From: Fuscovulum blasticum DSM 2131
Lineage (GTDB): Bacteria; Pseudomonadota; Alphaproteobacteria; Rhodobacterales; Rhodobacteraceae
Direction of reading: 5' to 3'
Assembly: GCF_003034965.1 (NCBI RefSeq)
Contig: NZ_PZKE01000013.1
Location: 1 to 64,000, forward strand
Length of the DNA: 64,000 nucleotides
Under the pieces are notes generated by a model. That model made no database searches. It had not been told where the DNA came from and was given only the letters and a program-made list of their open reading frames with translations. This document shows positions 20,848-30,058 of this stretch, one piece after another. The stretch's first letter is position 1, and each line of letters begins with the position of its first letter. The translations under genes and the position numbers were made by a program.

Positions 20848-21043
20848 GGCCGTGCTCCTCTGCTTGCGGGGCGGGGATGGGGCAGCCTAGGGCCGGCAGG
20901 GTGAACAGGGGGTTAACGCAAAGGCGGGGTAGGGGGCGTCGGGGCGCGGGGGGCAGGCGCAACCCCCTTGCCGCAAGCCTCTTGCCGCAGCCGCGCGCGC
21001 GCCGCATAACCCGACCGCAAAGACCCCGCGCAAGGAGTGCCCG

Positions 21044-21448
21044 ATGATCGGCCGTCTGAACCATGTCGCCATTGCCGTTCCCGACCTGACCGCCGCCGCC
21101 GCGCAATACCGCGACACGCTGGGCGCCAAGGTGAACCCGCCGCAGGACGAGCCGGATCATGGCGTGACGGTGGTCTTCATCGAACTGCCGAACACCAAGA
21201 TCGAACTGCTGTATCCGCTGGGCGAGAATTCCCCCATCGCGGGGTTTCTGGAAAAGAATCCGGCGGGTGGCATCCACCACATCTGCTATGAGGTGGACGA
21301 CATCCTGGCCGCGCGCGACCGGCTGAAGGCGGCGGGCGCGCGGGTGCTGGGATCGGGTGAGCCGAAGATCGGGGCGCATGGCAAGCCGGTGCTGTTCCTG
21401 CATCCCAAGGATTTCAACGGCTGTCTGGTGGAGCTTGAACAGGTATGA
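21044..21448 (+). CDS. mce: Methylmalonyl-CoA epimerase
   Basis: 134 aa glyoxalase-fold metalloenzyme that interconverts (2R)- and (2S)-methylmalonyl-CoA in propionyl-CoA assimilation. Metal ligands are visible in GRLNHVAIAVPDL (His7), GIHHICYEVDD (about His77) and VELEQV at the C-terminus (Glu). Length and motifs match the family. AAGGAGTG precedes the start. It overlaps the next gene by 4 bp (ATGA), so the two are translationally coupled. Confidence 0.94.
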   Translation: MIGRLNHVAIAVPDLTAAAAQYRDTLGAKVNPPQDEPDHGVTVVFIELPNTKIELLYPLGENSPIAGFLEKNPAGGIHHICYEVDDILAARDRLKAAGARVLGSGEPKIGAHGKPVLFLHPKDFNGCLVELEQV

Positions 21449-21699
21449 ACCTTACCGGCGGCATTGTCCTTTACGCGGTCATCTGGTTCCTGACCTTCTA
21501 CATCGTGCTGCAACTGCGCACGCGCACGCAGGACGATGAAGGGTCGATCGTGCCGGGCACGCCGGCGGGCGCCCCCGCGCGCGAGGATGTGGGGCGCAGC
21601 GCGAAGATCGCCACGCTTTGGGCGACGGCGATCTGGGCGGTGCTGGCCGGGATCATCCTGTCGGGCTGGATCTCGCTGCGCGACATCGCGCCTTACTGA
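21445..21699 (+). CDS. DUF1467 family small membrane protein
   Basis: 84 aa inner-membrane protein with two helices (about residues 5-22 and 57-77) and a hydrophilic loop between them containing RTRTQDDEGS. This is the DUF1467 pattern, found next to methylmalonyl-CoA epimerase in alphaproteobacteria. It starts inside the mce stop (ATGA). Its end overlaps the convergent EI24-family gene by 7 bp. Function unknown. Confidence 0.88.
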   Translation: MNLTGGIVLYAVIWFLTFYIVLQLRTRTQDDEGSIVPGTPAGAPAREDVGRSAKIATLWATAIWAVLAGIILSGWISLRDIAPY

Positions 21700-22391
21700 G
21701 GCGCCCGCGCCGCGATGCGGTGGAAGAGGTGCGTGAAGGTGGCGGTGCCCAGCACGGGCACGATCAGGTTCAGCAGCGGCACCGACAGCGGAATCGCCAT
21801 CAGCGTGCCGGCGATCCAGATGCGCGGGCCGTTGGCGCGGCGCAGGCTGCGGGCGGCGTCGGGCGGCAGGCGGCGCAGGGCGACCATCATGAAATATTCC
21901 CTGCCCAGCAGGAGCCCGTTCACCCCCCAGAACACCAGCGGCGAGAAGGGGCCGGCCACCGGATAAAGGAACAGGGCGACGACGTTCACCGCCAGGATCA
22001 GCCCGATCAGGTTGGCCGAGGCCTTGATCGATTCGGCCAAGGACAGCGGCTGTGCCGGGGGCAGGTGGGGGTAATGCCGGTCTTCGACCGCATCGACCAC
22101 GTCTTCCAGGAAGAGCCCGGCAAAGGCCGCCGCCGCCGGGATCATCAGAAAGATCGACAGCACCAGCATGAAGGCCAGCGAGGCCCAGCCCAGCAGGCTG
22201 TGCAGCCCTTCCACCGTGCCGATCACCGGCAGGGTGATGGATTCCGGTGTCAGCCAGGCGATGCCCAGCAGGAACACCGCATAGACCGCGACCAGCAGCG
22301 CGAAGGCCAGCGCGATGCCGACCAGCACCACCCGGCGGAAGCGGCGGTCGCCCAACTGGCCCAGCGCGGCAAGGAAGGATGAGAAGATCAC
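21693..22391 (-). CDS. EI24/CysZ-like membrane protein
   Basis: 232 aa integral membrane protein with about five or six hydrophobic segments (for example RVVLVGIALAFALLVAVYAV near residue 20, and ALLAFMLVLSIFL-type helices). It contains FLEDVVDAVEDRHYP (about 95), characteristic of the EI24 family, whose E. coli member CysZ takes up sulfate. The actual substrate is not known here. It overlaps the upstream nitroreductase by 4 bp, indicating an operon. Confidence 0.83.
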   Translation of the reverse strand: MIFSSFLAALGQLGDRRFRRVVLVGIALAFALLVAVYAVFLLGIAWLTPESITLPVIGTVEGLHSLLGWASLAFMLVLSIFLMIPAAAAFAGLFLEDVVDAVEDRHYPHLPPAQPLSLAESIKASANLIGLILAVNVVALFLYPVAGPFSPLVFWGVNGLLLGREYFMMVALRRLPPDAARSLRRANGPRIWIAGTLMAIPLSVPLLNLIVPVLGTATFTHLFHRIAARAPQ

Positions 22392-22969
22392 TCCAGCCCC
22401 CAGTGCAGGACGCGGGTCAGGTCGGGGCGGGGGCGGTCGGGCATCTCGGTCGCGGGCGCGGTGCCGATATGGACGATGCCGGCCACGGTTTCACCGGGGG
22501 CACAGCCAAAGGCGCGGGCGGCGAACACCGGGTCATGCGCGGGCCAGCCCGACAGCCAGCAGGCATCCCAGCCGGCGGCGGTGGCGGCGTGCAGCAGGTT
22601 CATGCACAGCGCTCCGGCGGACAGAAGCTGCTCGACCGCGGGCACCTTTTCGGCGGGTTTCGGCGAGGAGATCACCGCAACGGCCAGGTGGCCCGCATCA
22701 TACTGGCCGCGCCCCTTGGCGATCTTTTCGGCGTCGCCCCCCAGGTCGCACGCCCGCGCTTCGGCCAGATCGGCCAGCCGGGCCATGTCGGCCTTGGTCA
22801 GCACCACCAGCCGCCAGGGTTCCAGCTTGCCGTGATCGGGCACCCGCAGGGCCAGCGTCACGATCCGTTCGACCGTGGCGCGGTCGGGCGTGCCGCCGGT
22901 GAACAGCTTGGCCGGATAGGACCGCCGGGCGGCCAGATGGTCAAGGACGGCGGGGTTCGGGCGGGTCAT
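22388..22969 (-). CDS. Nitroreductase family protein
   Basis: 193 aa FMN-dependent oxidoreductase of the YdjA-like nitroreductase group. The FMN-binding opening RRSYPAKLF (about residue 15), PDHGKLEPWRLVVL (about 44) and WDACWLSGW (about 133) are typical. The ATG at 22969 gives the family start; longer upstream reading is an artefact of GC-rich DNA. It is coupled to the downstream EI24 gene by a 4-bp overlap. Confidence 0.9.
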   Translation of the reverse strand: MTRPNPAVLDHLAARRSYPAKLFTGGTPDRATVERIVTLALRVPDHGKLEPWRLVVLTKADMARLADLAEARACDLGGDAEKIAKGRGQYDAGHLAVAVISSPKPAEKVPAVEQLLSAGALCMNLLHAATAAGWDACWLSGWPAHDPVFAARAFGCAPGETVAGIVHIGTAPATEMPDRPRPDLTRVLHWGLE

Positions 22970-23098
22970 GCGGGCGTCTCCTTCGGTTCCCCGTGAACCT
23001 AAGCACCTGTGACGCGGCTTTCCAGCGGCCATCGCAGCTTGCCCCTGCCGGGACTGCGCGCTATCGGAAGGCCGCGTCATGCCGCCGGAGGCCCGATC

Positions 23099-24400
23099 AT
23101 GCCGATGCTGTTGTCCACCACCGATGCCGGGTTCGAGGCGGCCTTTGCCGCGATGCTGGGCCAGAAGCGGGAAGAGGCCGAAGATGTGGATGCCGCGGTG
23201 GCGGCGATCATCGCCGATGTGCGGGCGCGCGGCGATGCGGCGCTGATCGAACTGACCGGGCGCTTTGACCGGCTGGCGCTGACGCCCGAAACGCTGGCCT
23301 TCAGCAAGGCCGAGATCGCGGCGGAAATCGCCAGGGTTTCGCCCGAGGACCGCGCCGCGCTGGAACTGGCGGCAGAGCGCATCCGCGCCTATCACGAACG
23401 GCAGAAGCCCGAGGATGCCGGCTGGACCGATGCCGCCGGCGCCTGGCTGGGCTGGCGCTGGACGGCGGTTTCGGCGGCGGGGCTGTATGTGCCGGGGGGG
23501 CTGGCCTCCTATCCGTCCTCGGTGCTGATGAATGCCATTCCGGCCAAGGTGGCCGGGGTTGAGCGGCTGGTCGTGGCCTGCCCGACGCCGGGCGGCGTGG
23601 TGAACCCGCTGGTGCTGCTGGCGGCGCAGATCGCCGGGGTGGATACGGTTTACCGGGTGGGCGGCGCGCAGGCGGTGGCGGCGCTGGCCTATGGCACGGC
23701 AACGATCGCGGCGGTGGACAAGATCACCGGGCCGGGCAACGCCTATGTGGCGGCGGCCAAGCGGCGGGTGTTCGGGCGGGTGGGCATCGACATGATCGCG
23801 GGGCCGTCGGAAATTCTGGTCATCGCGGAAGGCGCGGCCAACCCTGACTGGATTGCGCTGGACATGCTGAGCCAGGCCGAACACGACGCCAGCGCCCAGG
23901 CGATCCTGATCACGCCGGATGCCGGGCTGGCGCGGCGCGTGCAGGCGGCGCTGGAGGCGCGGCTTCCGGGGCTGGAGCGGGCGGCCATCGCGGGCGCAAG
24001 CTGGCGGGACAATGGCGCGGTGATCGTGACCCGCGATCTGGACGAGGCGGCGGCGCTGTCGAACCGCATCGCGCCGGAACACCTGGAGCTGTGCGTGGAC
24101 GACCCCGAGGCGCTGGCCGCGAAATGCCGCCATGCCGGGGCCATCTTCCTGGGCGCATGGACGCCCGAGGCGATTGGCGATTATGTCGGCGGGCCGAACC
24201 ATGTGCTGCCGACGGCGCGGTCGGCGCGGTTTTCCAGCGGGCTGAACGTGCTGGACTTCATGAAGAAAACCACGCTGGCGCGGATGACGCCCGAGGCGCT
24301 GCGCGCCATTGGCCCGGCCGCCGAACGGCTGGCCATCAGCGAAAGCCTGCAGGCGCACGGGCTGAGCGTGCGCGCCCGGCTGGACCGGCTGAACGGCTGA
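23099..24400 (+). CDS. hisD: Histidinol dehydrogenase
   Basis: Zn- and NAD-dependent enzyme for the last two steps of histidine synthesis; 433 aa, the full length. Visible: [29 protein letters not shown] (read in parts, about residue 130), [39 protein letters not shown], and [10 protein letters not shown]-type [15 protein letters not shown] precedes ATG 23099. It heads the conserved run hisD - UPF0262 - phosphatase that normally continues to infA. Confidence 0.97.
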   Translation: MPMLLSTTDAGFEAAFAAMLGQKREEAEDVDAAVAAIIADVRARGDAALIELTGRFDRLALTPETLAFSKAEIAAEIARVSPEDRAALELAAERIRAYHERQKPEDAGWTDAAGAWLGWRWTAVSAAGLYVPGGLASYPSSVLMNAIPAKVAGVERLVVACPTPGGVVNPLVLLAAQIAGVDTVYRVGGAQAVAALAYGTATIAAVDKITGPGNAYVAAAKRRVFGRVGIDMIAGPSEILVIAEGAANPDWIALDMLSQAEHDASAQAILITPDAGLARRVQAALEARLPGLERAAIAGASWRDNGAVIVTRDLDEAAALSNRIAPEHLELCVDDPEALAAKCRHAGAIFLGAWTPEAIGDYVGGPNHVLPTARSARFSSGLNVLDFMKKTTLARMTPEALRAIGPAAERLAISESLQAHGLSVRARLDRLNG

Positions 24401-24482
24401 CCGCCGGCCCCGCCCGCGCTTCGGTCTTGCTGGGCGGGCAGGCGTCGGGATAGATCGCGTAACGAGTTCTGGAAAGTGTCCG

Positions 24483-24962
24483 ATGACCAATCGCCTGTGC
24501 CATATCGAGATTGATGAAAAGGGGCTGGCGCGACCCACGCCCGAGATCGAGCAGGAGCGCAAGGTCGCCATCTTCGATCTGCTGGAGGACAACCGCTTTG
24601 GCCTGCCGGCGCGCGAGGATCGGGCGGTGCCCGAAGGCCCCTACCGGCTGCATCTGGCGATCCGCGAGGGGCGGCTGGTCTTCGACATCGCGCAGGAAGC
24701 CGGCGACAAGGTGGGAGAGTTCCACCTGAGCCTTGGCCCGTTCCGGCAGGTGGTGAAAGATTACTTCCAGATCTGCGAAAGCTATTTCGAGGCGGTGAAA
24801 CGCCTGCCGCCCAGCCAGATCGAGGCGATCGACATGGCGCGGCGCGGCATCCACAACGAAGGCGCGCGGGTGTTGCAGGAACGGCTGGAGGGCAAGGCCG
24901 AGGTCGATACCGACACGGCCCGCCGGCTGTTCACGCTGATCTGCGTGTTGCACTGGGGGTAA
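24483..24962 (+). CDS. UPF0262 family protein
   Basis: 159 aa conserved alphaproteobacterial protein of unknown function, recognised by LCHIEIDE (start), [15 protein letters not shown] (about residue 22), [12 protein letters not shown] and [13 protein letters not shown]. No membrane segment. It follows hisD by 82 bp and precedes the phosphatase by 5 bp. This arrangement is usual in the order. Confidence 0.92.
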   Translation: MTNRLCHIEIDEKGLARPTPEIEQERKVAIFDLLEDNRFGLPAREDRAVPEGPYRLHLAIREGRLVFDIAQEAGDKVGEFHLSLGPFRQVVKDYFQICESYFEAVKRLPPSQIEAIDMARRGIHNEGARVLQERLEGKAEVDTDTARRLFTLICVLHWG

Positions 24963-24967
24963 CCGGC

Positions 24968-25435
24968 TTGGGTCCGCTTCCGCAGTCGGTGCTGTTCTGT
25001 TGCGACCACAATGCCGTTCGCTCGCCCATGGCCGAGGCGATGATGAAACAGTTCTACGGCCGCCGCGCCTATGTGCAATCGGCCGGGGTGAAGAACGACA
25101 TGGAGGTGGACGGCTTTTCGGTGGCCGTCTGCCGCGAGGTGGGGCTGGAGATCGAACGCCACCGCAGCCGCAGCTTCGAGGAAATGCAGGAATGGGGCGA
25201 TGATCTGGGCCAGTTCGACCTGATCGTCGCGCTGTCGCCGGCCAGCCAGCGGATGGCGCTGGAGCTGACGCGGTTCCACCATCTGGATGTGGAATACTGG
25301 CCGATCCTGGACCCGACCGGCCTTGGCGAAACGCGCGAGGCGAAGCTGGCGGCCTATCGCCAGGCGCGCGAACAGATCCGGGCGCGGATGGTGGCCCGGT
25401 TCGGCCCGCCCGACCCCGCACCTTCCGAGGGCTGA
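24968..25435 (+). CDS. Low-molecular-weight phosphatase family protein
   Basis: 155 aa enzyme of the low-Mr protein tyrosine phosphatase/arsenate reductase fold. The P-loop reads FCCDHNAVRSPMAE, a C-X5-R-S signature (about residue 11-17), and the Asp of the general acid lies in WPILDPTG (about 111). The substrate is unknown. The start is TTG 24968, 5 bp after UPF0262, with GGGGGT as a weak RBS; GTG 24988 would leave too little sequence before the P-loop. In related genomes infA follows directly; here a hairpin repeat and a cassette intervene. Confidence 0.85.
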   Translation: MGPLPQSVLFCCDHNAVRSPMAEAMMKQFYGRRAYVQSAGVKNDMEVDGFSVAVCREVGLEIERHRSRSFEEMQEWGDDLGQFDLIVALSPASQRMALELTRFHHLDVEYWPILDPTGLGETREAKLAAYRQAREQIRARMVARFGPPDPAPSEG

Positions 25436-25445
25436 CCGCGGATCT

Positions 25446-25518
25446 GCCTCCGGCGGGGGTATTTGGGCCAAGAGGAAGCCTGTGCGGTTCCACTTGGACA
25501 AAATACCCCGGGGGAGGC
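25446..25518. terminator. Long hairpin repeat, copy 2
   Basis: Inner arms 25456-25477 and 25488-25509 are nearly complementary, and the outer GCCTCCGGCGGGGG pairs with CCCCGGGGGAGGC up to 25518. It lies 10 bp after the phosphatase stop, at the left edge of the 25.5-28.0 kb cassette. Same family as copies at 16704, 28013 and 63949. The central bases differ but the base GCCTCCGGCGGGG and ATATTT/GTATTT are shared. Confidence 0.78.
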
Positions 25519-25565
25519 TTCGCGTCAGCGAAGGCGGGGGCAGCGCCCCCTTGCGCCGCGCGCGG

Positions 25566-25949
25566 TCAGGCGGCCTGCGGCGCCAGGATGGCGCCGATGT
25601 TGTCCTCGATCCAGGCGACCAGCGGAATCAGCCGGGCGGCGGCTTCGTGGCCCAGCGGCGTGAGCGCGTAATCGACATGCGGCGGCACCACGTCCTGCGC
25701 GGTGCGCCGGACGAAGCCATCGGATTCCAGATCCTTCAGCGTCTGGCTGAGCATGCGGTCGCTGACCCCGCCCACGGCGCGGCGCAGTTCGGCAAAGCGG
25801 TGCGGGCGGGTGGCCAGCGCGACCATGGCCAGCACGCCCCAGCGGCTGGTCAGGTGTTGCAGCACCGGCCGCGACGGGCAGTCGGCGGCCAGGACATTGC
25901 CGCGCTGCCAGCGGGTGTGAAGCGACTGTGCAAGGGGATCGGGGGTCAT
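25566..25949 (-). CDS. HxlR-family transcriptional regulator
   Basis: 127 aa winged-helix regulator. CPSRPVLQHLTSRWG (about residues 24-38) carries the conserved N-terminal cysteine. RFAELRRAVGGVSDRMLSQTLKDLESDGFVRR is the recognition region, followed by VDYALTPLGHE. It is divergent from the reductase gene across a 98-bp gap with a 43-bp inverted repeat. This mirrors the E. coli pair of an HxlR regulator (YtfH) and QorB, so thiol or quinone-stress sensing is a plausible inference. Confidence 0.93.
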   Translation of the reverse strand: MTPDPLAQSLHTRWQRGNVLAADCPSRPVLQHLTSRWGVLAMVALATRPHRFAELRRAVGGVSDRMLSQTLKDLESDGFVRRTAQDVVPPHVDYALTPLGHEAAARLIPLVAWIEDNIGAILAPQAA

Positions 25950-25962
25950 GTGCGGGCCTGCG

Positions 25963-26005
25963 GTATACTAACGAAAATGTGCGTACTTCCTTTTCGTAAG
26001 TATTC
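25963..26005. promoter_or_regulatory. Inverted-repeat operator between hxlR-type and reductase genes
   Basis: Arms 25963-25977 (GTATACTAACGAAAA) and 25991-26005 (TTTTCGTAAGTATTC) are complementary at 13 of 15 positions around a 13-bp spacer. The repeat is AT-rich within GC-rich DNA and lies 14 bp upstream of the regulator's start codon. This is the expected position for an autoregulatory HxlR site controlling both divergent genes. Confidence 0.7.
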
Positions 26006-26047
26006 GGGTATCTGTGGGGCGTCAAGATTGAACCACAGGAGACCACC

Positions 26048-26887
26048 ATGACCACCATCGCCGTGACCGGAGCCACCGGCCAACTGGGCCGCCTTGCCAT
26101 TGCCGCGCTGAAGGCGCGCGGCGCCACCGATGTGATCGCGCTGGCGCGCGACCCGAAGAAGGCCGCCGATCTGGGCGTGCCCGCCCGCGCCTTCGATTAC
26201 ACCAAGGTCAACCCGCTGGCGCTGCAGGGCGTTGACGTGCTGGTGCTGATCTCGTCCAACGACTTTGACGACCGCGCCGGCCAGCACAAGGCGGTGATCG
26301 CGGCGGCCAGGGCGGCGGGCGTGGGGCGCATCGTCTATACCTCGCTGCTGAAGGGCGCGCAGTCGCCGATGATCCTGGCGCAGGACCATATCGCGACCGA
26401 GATCGAACTGCGCGCGGCGGGCGTTCCGGCAACGATTCTGCGCAACGGCTGGTACACCGAGAACTTCACCGGCGCGCTGGGCGCCGCGGTTGCGCATGGC
26501 GCCATCATCGGCGCGGCGGGCGAGGGCAAGGTGTCCTCGGCGGCACGCAAGGATTATGCCGAGGCGATTGCCGTGGTGGCGCTGGATGCGTCCCATGCGG
26601 GCAAGACCTATGAACTGGCGGGCGACACCGCCCACAGCGGCGCCGATCTGGCGGCCGTGGTGTCGGCGGCGGCGGGCAAGCCGGTGGCCTATGTCTCGAT
26701 GCCGCAGGCCGACTATGCCAAGGCGCTGGAAGGGTTCGGCCTGCCGGCGGGCTTTGCCGCCGTTCTGGCCGACAGCGATGCGCAGGCCGCCAAGGGCGCG
26801 CTTTATGACGACAGCCGCACCCTGAGCCGGCTGATCGGCCGCCCGACCACGCCGGTGACCGAAACGGTGAAGGCCGCGCTGGGCTGA
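26048..26887 (+). CDS. NAD(P)-binding NmrA/QorB-like reductase
   Basis: 279 aa atypical short-chain reductase. The dinucleotide-binding GATGQLG motif is at residues 8-14. LISSNDFDDRAGQHKAVIAAARAAGVGRIVYTSLL (parts, about 75-105) and RNGWYTENFTG (about 135) match QorB (quinone oxidoreductase 2) and SDR NmrA-like proteins. It probably reduces quinones or senses NADPH. It is divergent from an HxlR regulator, which supports the QorB assignment. GGAGACC precedes the start. Confidence 0.88.
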   Translation: MTTIAVTGATGQLGRLAIAALKARGATDVIALARDPKKAADLGVPARAFDYTKVNPLALQGVDVLVLISSNDFDDRAGQHKAVIAAARAAGVGRIVYTSLLKGAQSPMILAQDHIATEIELRAAGVPATILRNGWYTENFTGALGAAVAHGAIIGAAGEGKVSSAARKDYAEAIAVVALDASHAGKTYELAGDTAHSGADLAAVVSAAAGKPVAYVSMPQADYAKALEGFGLPAGFAAVLADSDAQAAKGALYDDSRTLSRLIGRPTTPVTETVKAALG

Positions 26888-26983
26888 CCTTGCGTCGCTT
26901 TCGGGCTGCAACCTGTCCCCCGTCGGCTTGGCGGGGGGCAGGGCCGCGCGCTATGCAGGGGGAACAACCGAAGGAGAGCCCCG

Positions 26984-27394
26984 ATGAGCCGCGACGCAAC
27001 CCTCGCCCTGATCGCCCGCTACTACGCCGCCTTCAACGCCGGCGATGCCGCCGGGATGCTGGACTGCGTGGCCGAGGATGTGGAGCATCGGGTGAACGAA
27101 GGCGCGCATCGCATCGGCCGGGCGAAGTTCGCCGAATTCTGCGGGCATATGGGCGTCAGCTATCGCGAGACGCTGAAGGACATGGTGATCTTCGCCAATG
27201 ACACCGGCGACCGCGCGGCGGCGGAATTCGTGGTGCATGGCGAATATCTGAAGACCGATCCGGGCCTGCCCGAAGCAAAGGGCCAGCGCTATGTGCTGCC
27301 CGCCGGCGGGTTCTTCGAGGTGAAGAACGGCAAGATTGCCCGCGTCACCACCTTCTACAACCTGAACGACTGGATCGCGCAGGTTTCCCGGTGA
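26984..27394 (+). CDS. SnoaL/NTF2-like (ketosteroid-isomerase fold) protein
   Basis: 136 aa single-domain protein. The pattern ARYYAAFNAGDAAGMLDCVAEDVEHRVNEG (parts, residues 8-40) and the final FFEVKNGKIARVTTFYNLNDWI are typical of the NTF2-like SnoaL superfamily. Catalytic role unknown. AAGGAGAGCC precedes ATG 26984. Its end overlaps the next acetyltransferase by 4 bp. Confidence 0.87.
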   Translation: MSRDATLALIARYYAAFNAGDAAGMLDCVAEDVEHRVNEGAHRIGRAKFAEFCGHMGVSYRETLKDMVIFANDTGDRAAAEFVVHGEYLKTDPGLPEAKGQRYVLPAGGFFEVKNGKIARVTTFYNLNDWIAQVSR

Positions 27395-27984
27395 GCGAAC
27401 CCGTCACCGTCCGCGCCCTGACCGGGCCCGAACTGGAGGCCGCGCTGGACGATGTGGCGCGGCTGCGGATCACCGTCTTCCGCGACTGGCCCTATCTCTA
27501 CGACGGCTCGCTTGAGTATGAGCGGCAGTATCTGCAGACCTACCGCGACAGCCCCGGCGCGCTGCTGGTGGCGGCCTTCGCCGGGGGGCGGCTGGTCGGC
27601 GCCTCGACCTCGACGCCGATGGAGGACCATGCCGAGGCCTTTGCCGAACCGCTGCGGCAGATCGGCCTGCCGGTCGAGAGCATCCTTTACGGCGCGGAAT
27701 CGGTGCTGCTGCCGGCCTATCGCGGGCAGGGGCTGGGGCACCGCTTCCTGGACCTGCGCGAAGATCACGCCCGTGCGCTGGGCCGTCGCCATGTGGCCTT
27801 CTGTTCGGTGCTGCGGCCCGACGATCACCCGATGCGCCCGGCGCAATACCGCACCAACGATGCCTTCTGGACCGGGCGCGGCTACCGGCCCCTGCCGGGC
27901 GTGATGGCCGAATTCGGCTGGAAGGATGTGGGCGACGCGGCGGAAACGAAGAAACCGCTTCAGTTCTGGATCCGCGCGATCTGA
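27391..27984 (+). CDS. GNAT N-acetyltransferase
   Basis: 197 aa acetyltransferase of the GNAT fold with the acetyl-CoA signature AYRGQGLGHRFLDLREDHA (about residues 108-126). The N-terminus VRALTGPELEAALDDVARLRITVF and the C-terminal YRTNDAFWTGRGYRPLPGV belong to a family with unknown substrate. GTG start overlapping the SnoaL-like gene. Right end of the cassette between the two hairpin repeats. Confidence 0.86.
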   Translation: MSEPVTVRALTGPELEAALDDVARLRITVFRDWPYLYDGSLEYERQYLQTYRDSPGALLVAAFAGGRLVGASTSTPMEDHAEAFAEPLRQIGLPVESILYGAESVLLPAYRGQGLGHRFLDLREDHARALGRRHVAFCSVLRPDDHPMRPAQYRTNDAFWTGRGYRPLPGVMAEFGWKDVGDAAETKKPLQFWIRAI

Positions 27985-28012
27985 GGCGCTTGCGCCCCTG
28001 GCTGCGGCCGGA

Positions 28013-28090
28013 GCCTCCGGCGGGGATATTTGTCTTCTGAAAGAAGCGATCTGCCCCTCTTTCAGAATGGAAATATCCCGGGGGTGAGGC
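28013..28090. terminator. Long hairpin repeat, copy 3
   Basis: Inner arms 28023-28044 and 28058-28079 pair with about one mismatch (GGGATATTTGTCTTC... with its complement), and the outer GCCTCCGGCGGGG pairs with CCCGGGGGTGAGGC. It lies 29 bp after the acetyltransferase stop and 135 bp before infA, at the right edge of the cassette. The loop and mid-stem differ from the other copies, which implies compensatory changes that keep the hairpin. Confidence 0.78.
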
Positions 28091-28224
28091 CGCAGGCCGA
28101 GGGGGCAGCGCCCCCTGCGCCGCCCGACATCGCAGAATCCGCTTGAACGCCGGGATTTTCAGGCGCATATGCCGCGCCACGAAGGCCTGCGGTTTCCGCG
28201 GGCGAACACCCTTTTGGAGTGACC

Positions 28225-28443
28225 ATGGCCAAGGAAGACATTCTCGAATTCCCCGGCGTCGTTAAGGAACTCCTGCCCAACGCGACGTTCAAGGTCGAAC
28301 TCGACAATGGCCATGAACTGATCGCGACGATGGCAGGCAAGATGCGCAAGAACCGCATCCGCGTTCTGGCGGGCGACAAGGTGCAGGTGGAAATGACCCC
28401 CTACGACCTGTCGAAAGGCCGCATCAACTATCGCTTCAAGTAA
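28225..28443 (+). CDS. infA: Translation initiation factor IF-1
   Basis: 72 aa OB-fold ribosomal factor that occupies the A site during initiation. It opens [11 protein letters not shown] and contains the S1/OB strands [34 protein letters not shown] (read in parts) and ends YRFK. Full family length. GGAGTGACC precedes the ATG. It would normally follow the phosphatase directly. Confidence 0.98.
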   Translation: MAKEDILEFPGVVKELLPNATFKVELDNGHELIATMAGKMRKNRIRVLAGDKVQVEMTPYDLSKGRINYRFK

Positions 28444-28448
28444 GCGCC

Positions 28449-29024
28449 TTGCGGCTGATCCTGGGGTCCGCATCGCCGCGCCGGAAGGAAATTCTGGCGC
28501 AGATGGGGCTTGTGCCCGACCTGATCCTTCCCCCCGACATCGACGAAGATCCCCGCAAGGGCGAGCTGCCGCATCCCTATGCGGCGCGGCTGGCGCGGGA
28601 AAAGGCGCTGGCGGTGCCCGCGGGACCCGAGGATGTGGTGCTGTGCGCCGATACCACCGTGGCGCTGGGGCGGCGCATCCTGGGCAAGCCGGCCGATGCG
28701 GGCGAGGCGGCGGCCTTCCTGACGCTGCTGGCCGGGCGCCGGCATGAGGTGATCACCGCCGTGGCCGTGCGCCGGGGCGACCGGATCTGGGCGCGCGAAA
28801 GCGTGTCCGCCGTCAAGGTGAAGCGGCTGTCGGATGCGGAGCTGAACGGCTATCTGGCCAGCGGCGAATGGCAGGGCAAGGCCGGGGGCTATGGCATCCA
28901 GGGGCTGGCGGGGGCCTTCATCCCGTGGATTTCCGGCAGTTTCACCGGCATCATGGGCCTGCCCGTGGCCGAAACGGCGGCGCTGCTGACGGCGGCGGGC
29001 TGGCCGGTCTGGAGGCAGGCATGA
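28449..29024 (+). CDS. maf: Maf-like nucleoside triphosphate pyrophosphatase
   Basis: 191 aa house-cleaning pyrophosphatase acting on dTTP/UTP or modified nucleotides. The N-terminal [14 protein letters not shown] (residues 3-16) and [12 protein letters not shown], the [12 protein letters not shown] region and KAGGYGIQG are family motifs. Start is TTG 28449, 5 bp after infA. Its stop overlaps the RNase start (ATGA). Confidence 0.95.
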   Translation: MRLILGSASPRRKEILAQMGLVPDLILPPDIDEDPRKGELPHPYAARLAREKALAVPAGPEDVVLCADTTVALGRRILGKPADAGEAAAFLTLLAGRRHEVITAVAVRRGDRIWARESVSAVKVKRLSDAELNGYLASGEWQGKAGGYGIQGLAGAFIPWISGSFTGIMGLPVAETAALLTAAGWPVWRQA

Positions 29025-30058
29025 AGGGACGTGTGGTTCTGCTGGACCGCATCGGCGACCGCGCGGCGGCGGCGATGATGGTGGACGGCGTGCTGGAAGA
29101 GCTTGTGATCGACCCCGACACCGATGCCCCGCTGCCCGGCGCGATCTATCGCGCGGTGGCGGACCGGCCGATGAAGGGGCAGGGCGGCATCTTCGTCAAG
29201 CTGCCCGGCGGCAGCGGCTTTCTGCGGCAGGTCAGCGGCATTGCGCCCGGCCAGCGGCTGCTGGTGCAGGTCACCGGCCCGACCGAGGAAGGCAAGGCTA
29301 CGCCGGTGACCGCGCGGCTGCTGTTCAAGTCGCGCTTCGCCATCATCACGCCCGAGGCGCCGGGGCTGAACATCAGCCGCCGCATCCGGGATGAGGAGGC
29401 GCGCGCCGATCTGGCGGCGCTGGCGACCGAGGGCATGGCGGGCGCCGACCCGCGGCTGGGGCTGATCCTGCGGTCGGCCTGCGCGGAAGCCGAGCCCGAG
29501 ACGGTGGCCGAGGACATTGCCGCGATGCGCGGTCTGGCCGAGGCGATGCTGGCCGATCTGGACGGCGGGCCGGAGCTTTTGCTGGATGCGCCCGGCGCGC
29601 ATGACCTGGCCTGGCGCGACTGGCTGGACCCGGCCCCCGACGAGGTGGTGAGCGAAGACGGCTGCTTTGCCGACCATGGGGTGCATGAGGCGATCGACGC
29701 GCTGCTGGCCGCTGAAGTGGCGCTGCCGGGCGGCGGGCATATGGTGATCGAGCCGACGCGCGCGCTGGTGGCGGTGGATGTGAACACCGGCCCCGACACC
29801 TCGCCCGCGGCGGCGCTGAAGGCCAATGTGGCGGCGGCGCGCGACCTGCCGCGCCAGTTGCGCCTGCGCGGCCTGGGCGGGCAGGTGGTGATCGACTTCG
29901 CCCCGGTGCCCAAGCGTGACCGCACGATTCTGGACCAGGTGATCAAGGCCGCCTTCAAGGCCGAGGGCGAGGCCAATCTGGCCGGCTGGACCAGCCTTGG
30001 CCTGTATGAGATGACACGCCGCCGCGACCGACTGGCCCTGCGGGGGCTGCTGGCATGA
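29021..30058 (+). CDS. rng: Ribonuclease E/G family protein
   Basis: 345 aa endoribonuclease of the RNase E/G family, shorter than the E. coli RNase G. An N-terminal S1-like part ([16 protein letters not shown], about residue 50) precedes the catalytic core. Metal aspartates are visible in LVAVDVNTG (about 252) and VVIDFAPV (about 291). No Zn-link CPxC is present, in keeping with the small alphaproteobacterial form. Coupled by 4-bp overlaps to maf and yacG. Confidence 0.88.
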   Translation: MKGRVVLLDRIGDRAAAAMMVDGVLEELVIDPDTDAPLPGAIYRAVADRPMKGQGGIFVKLPGGSGFLRQVSGIAPGQRLLVQVTGPTEEGKATPVTARLLFKSRFAIITPEAPGLNISRRIRDEEARADLAALATEGMAGADPRLGLILRSACAEAEPETVAEDIAAMRGLAEAMLADLDGGPELLLDAPGAHDLAWRDWLDPAPDEVVSEDGCFADHGVHEAIDALLAAEVALPGGGHMVIEPTRALVAVDVNTGPDTSPAAALKANVAAARDLPRQLRLRGLGGQVVIDFAPVPKRDRTILDQVIKAAFKAEGEANLAGWTSLGLYEMTRRRDRLALRGLLA

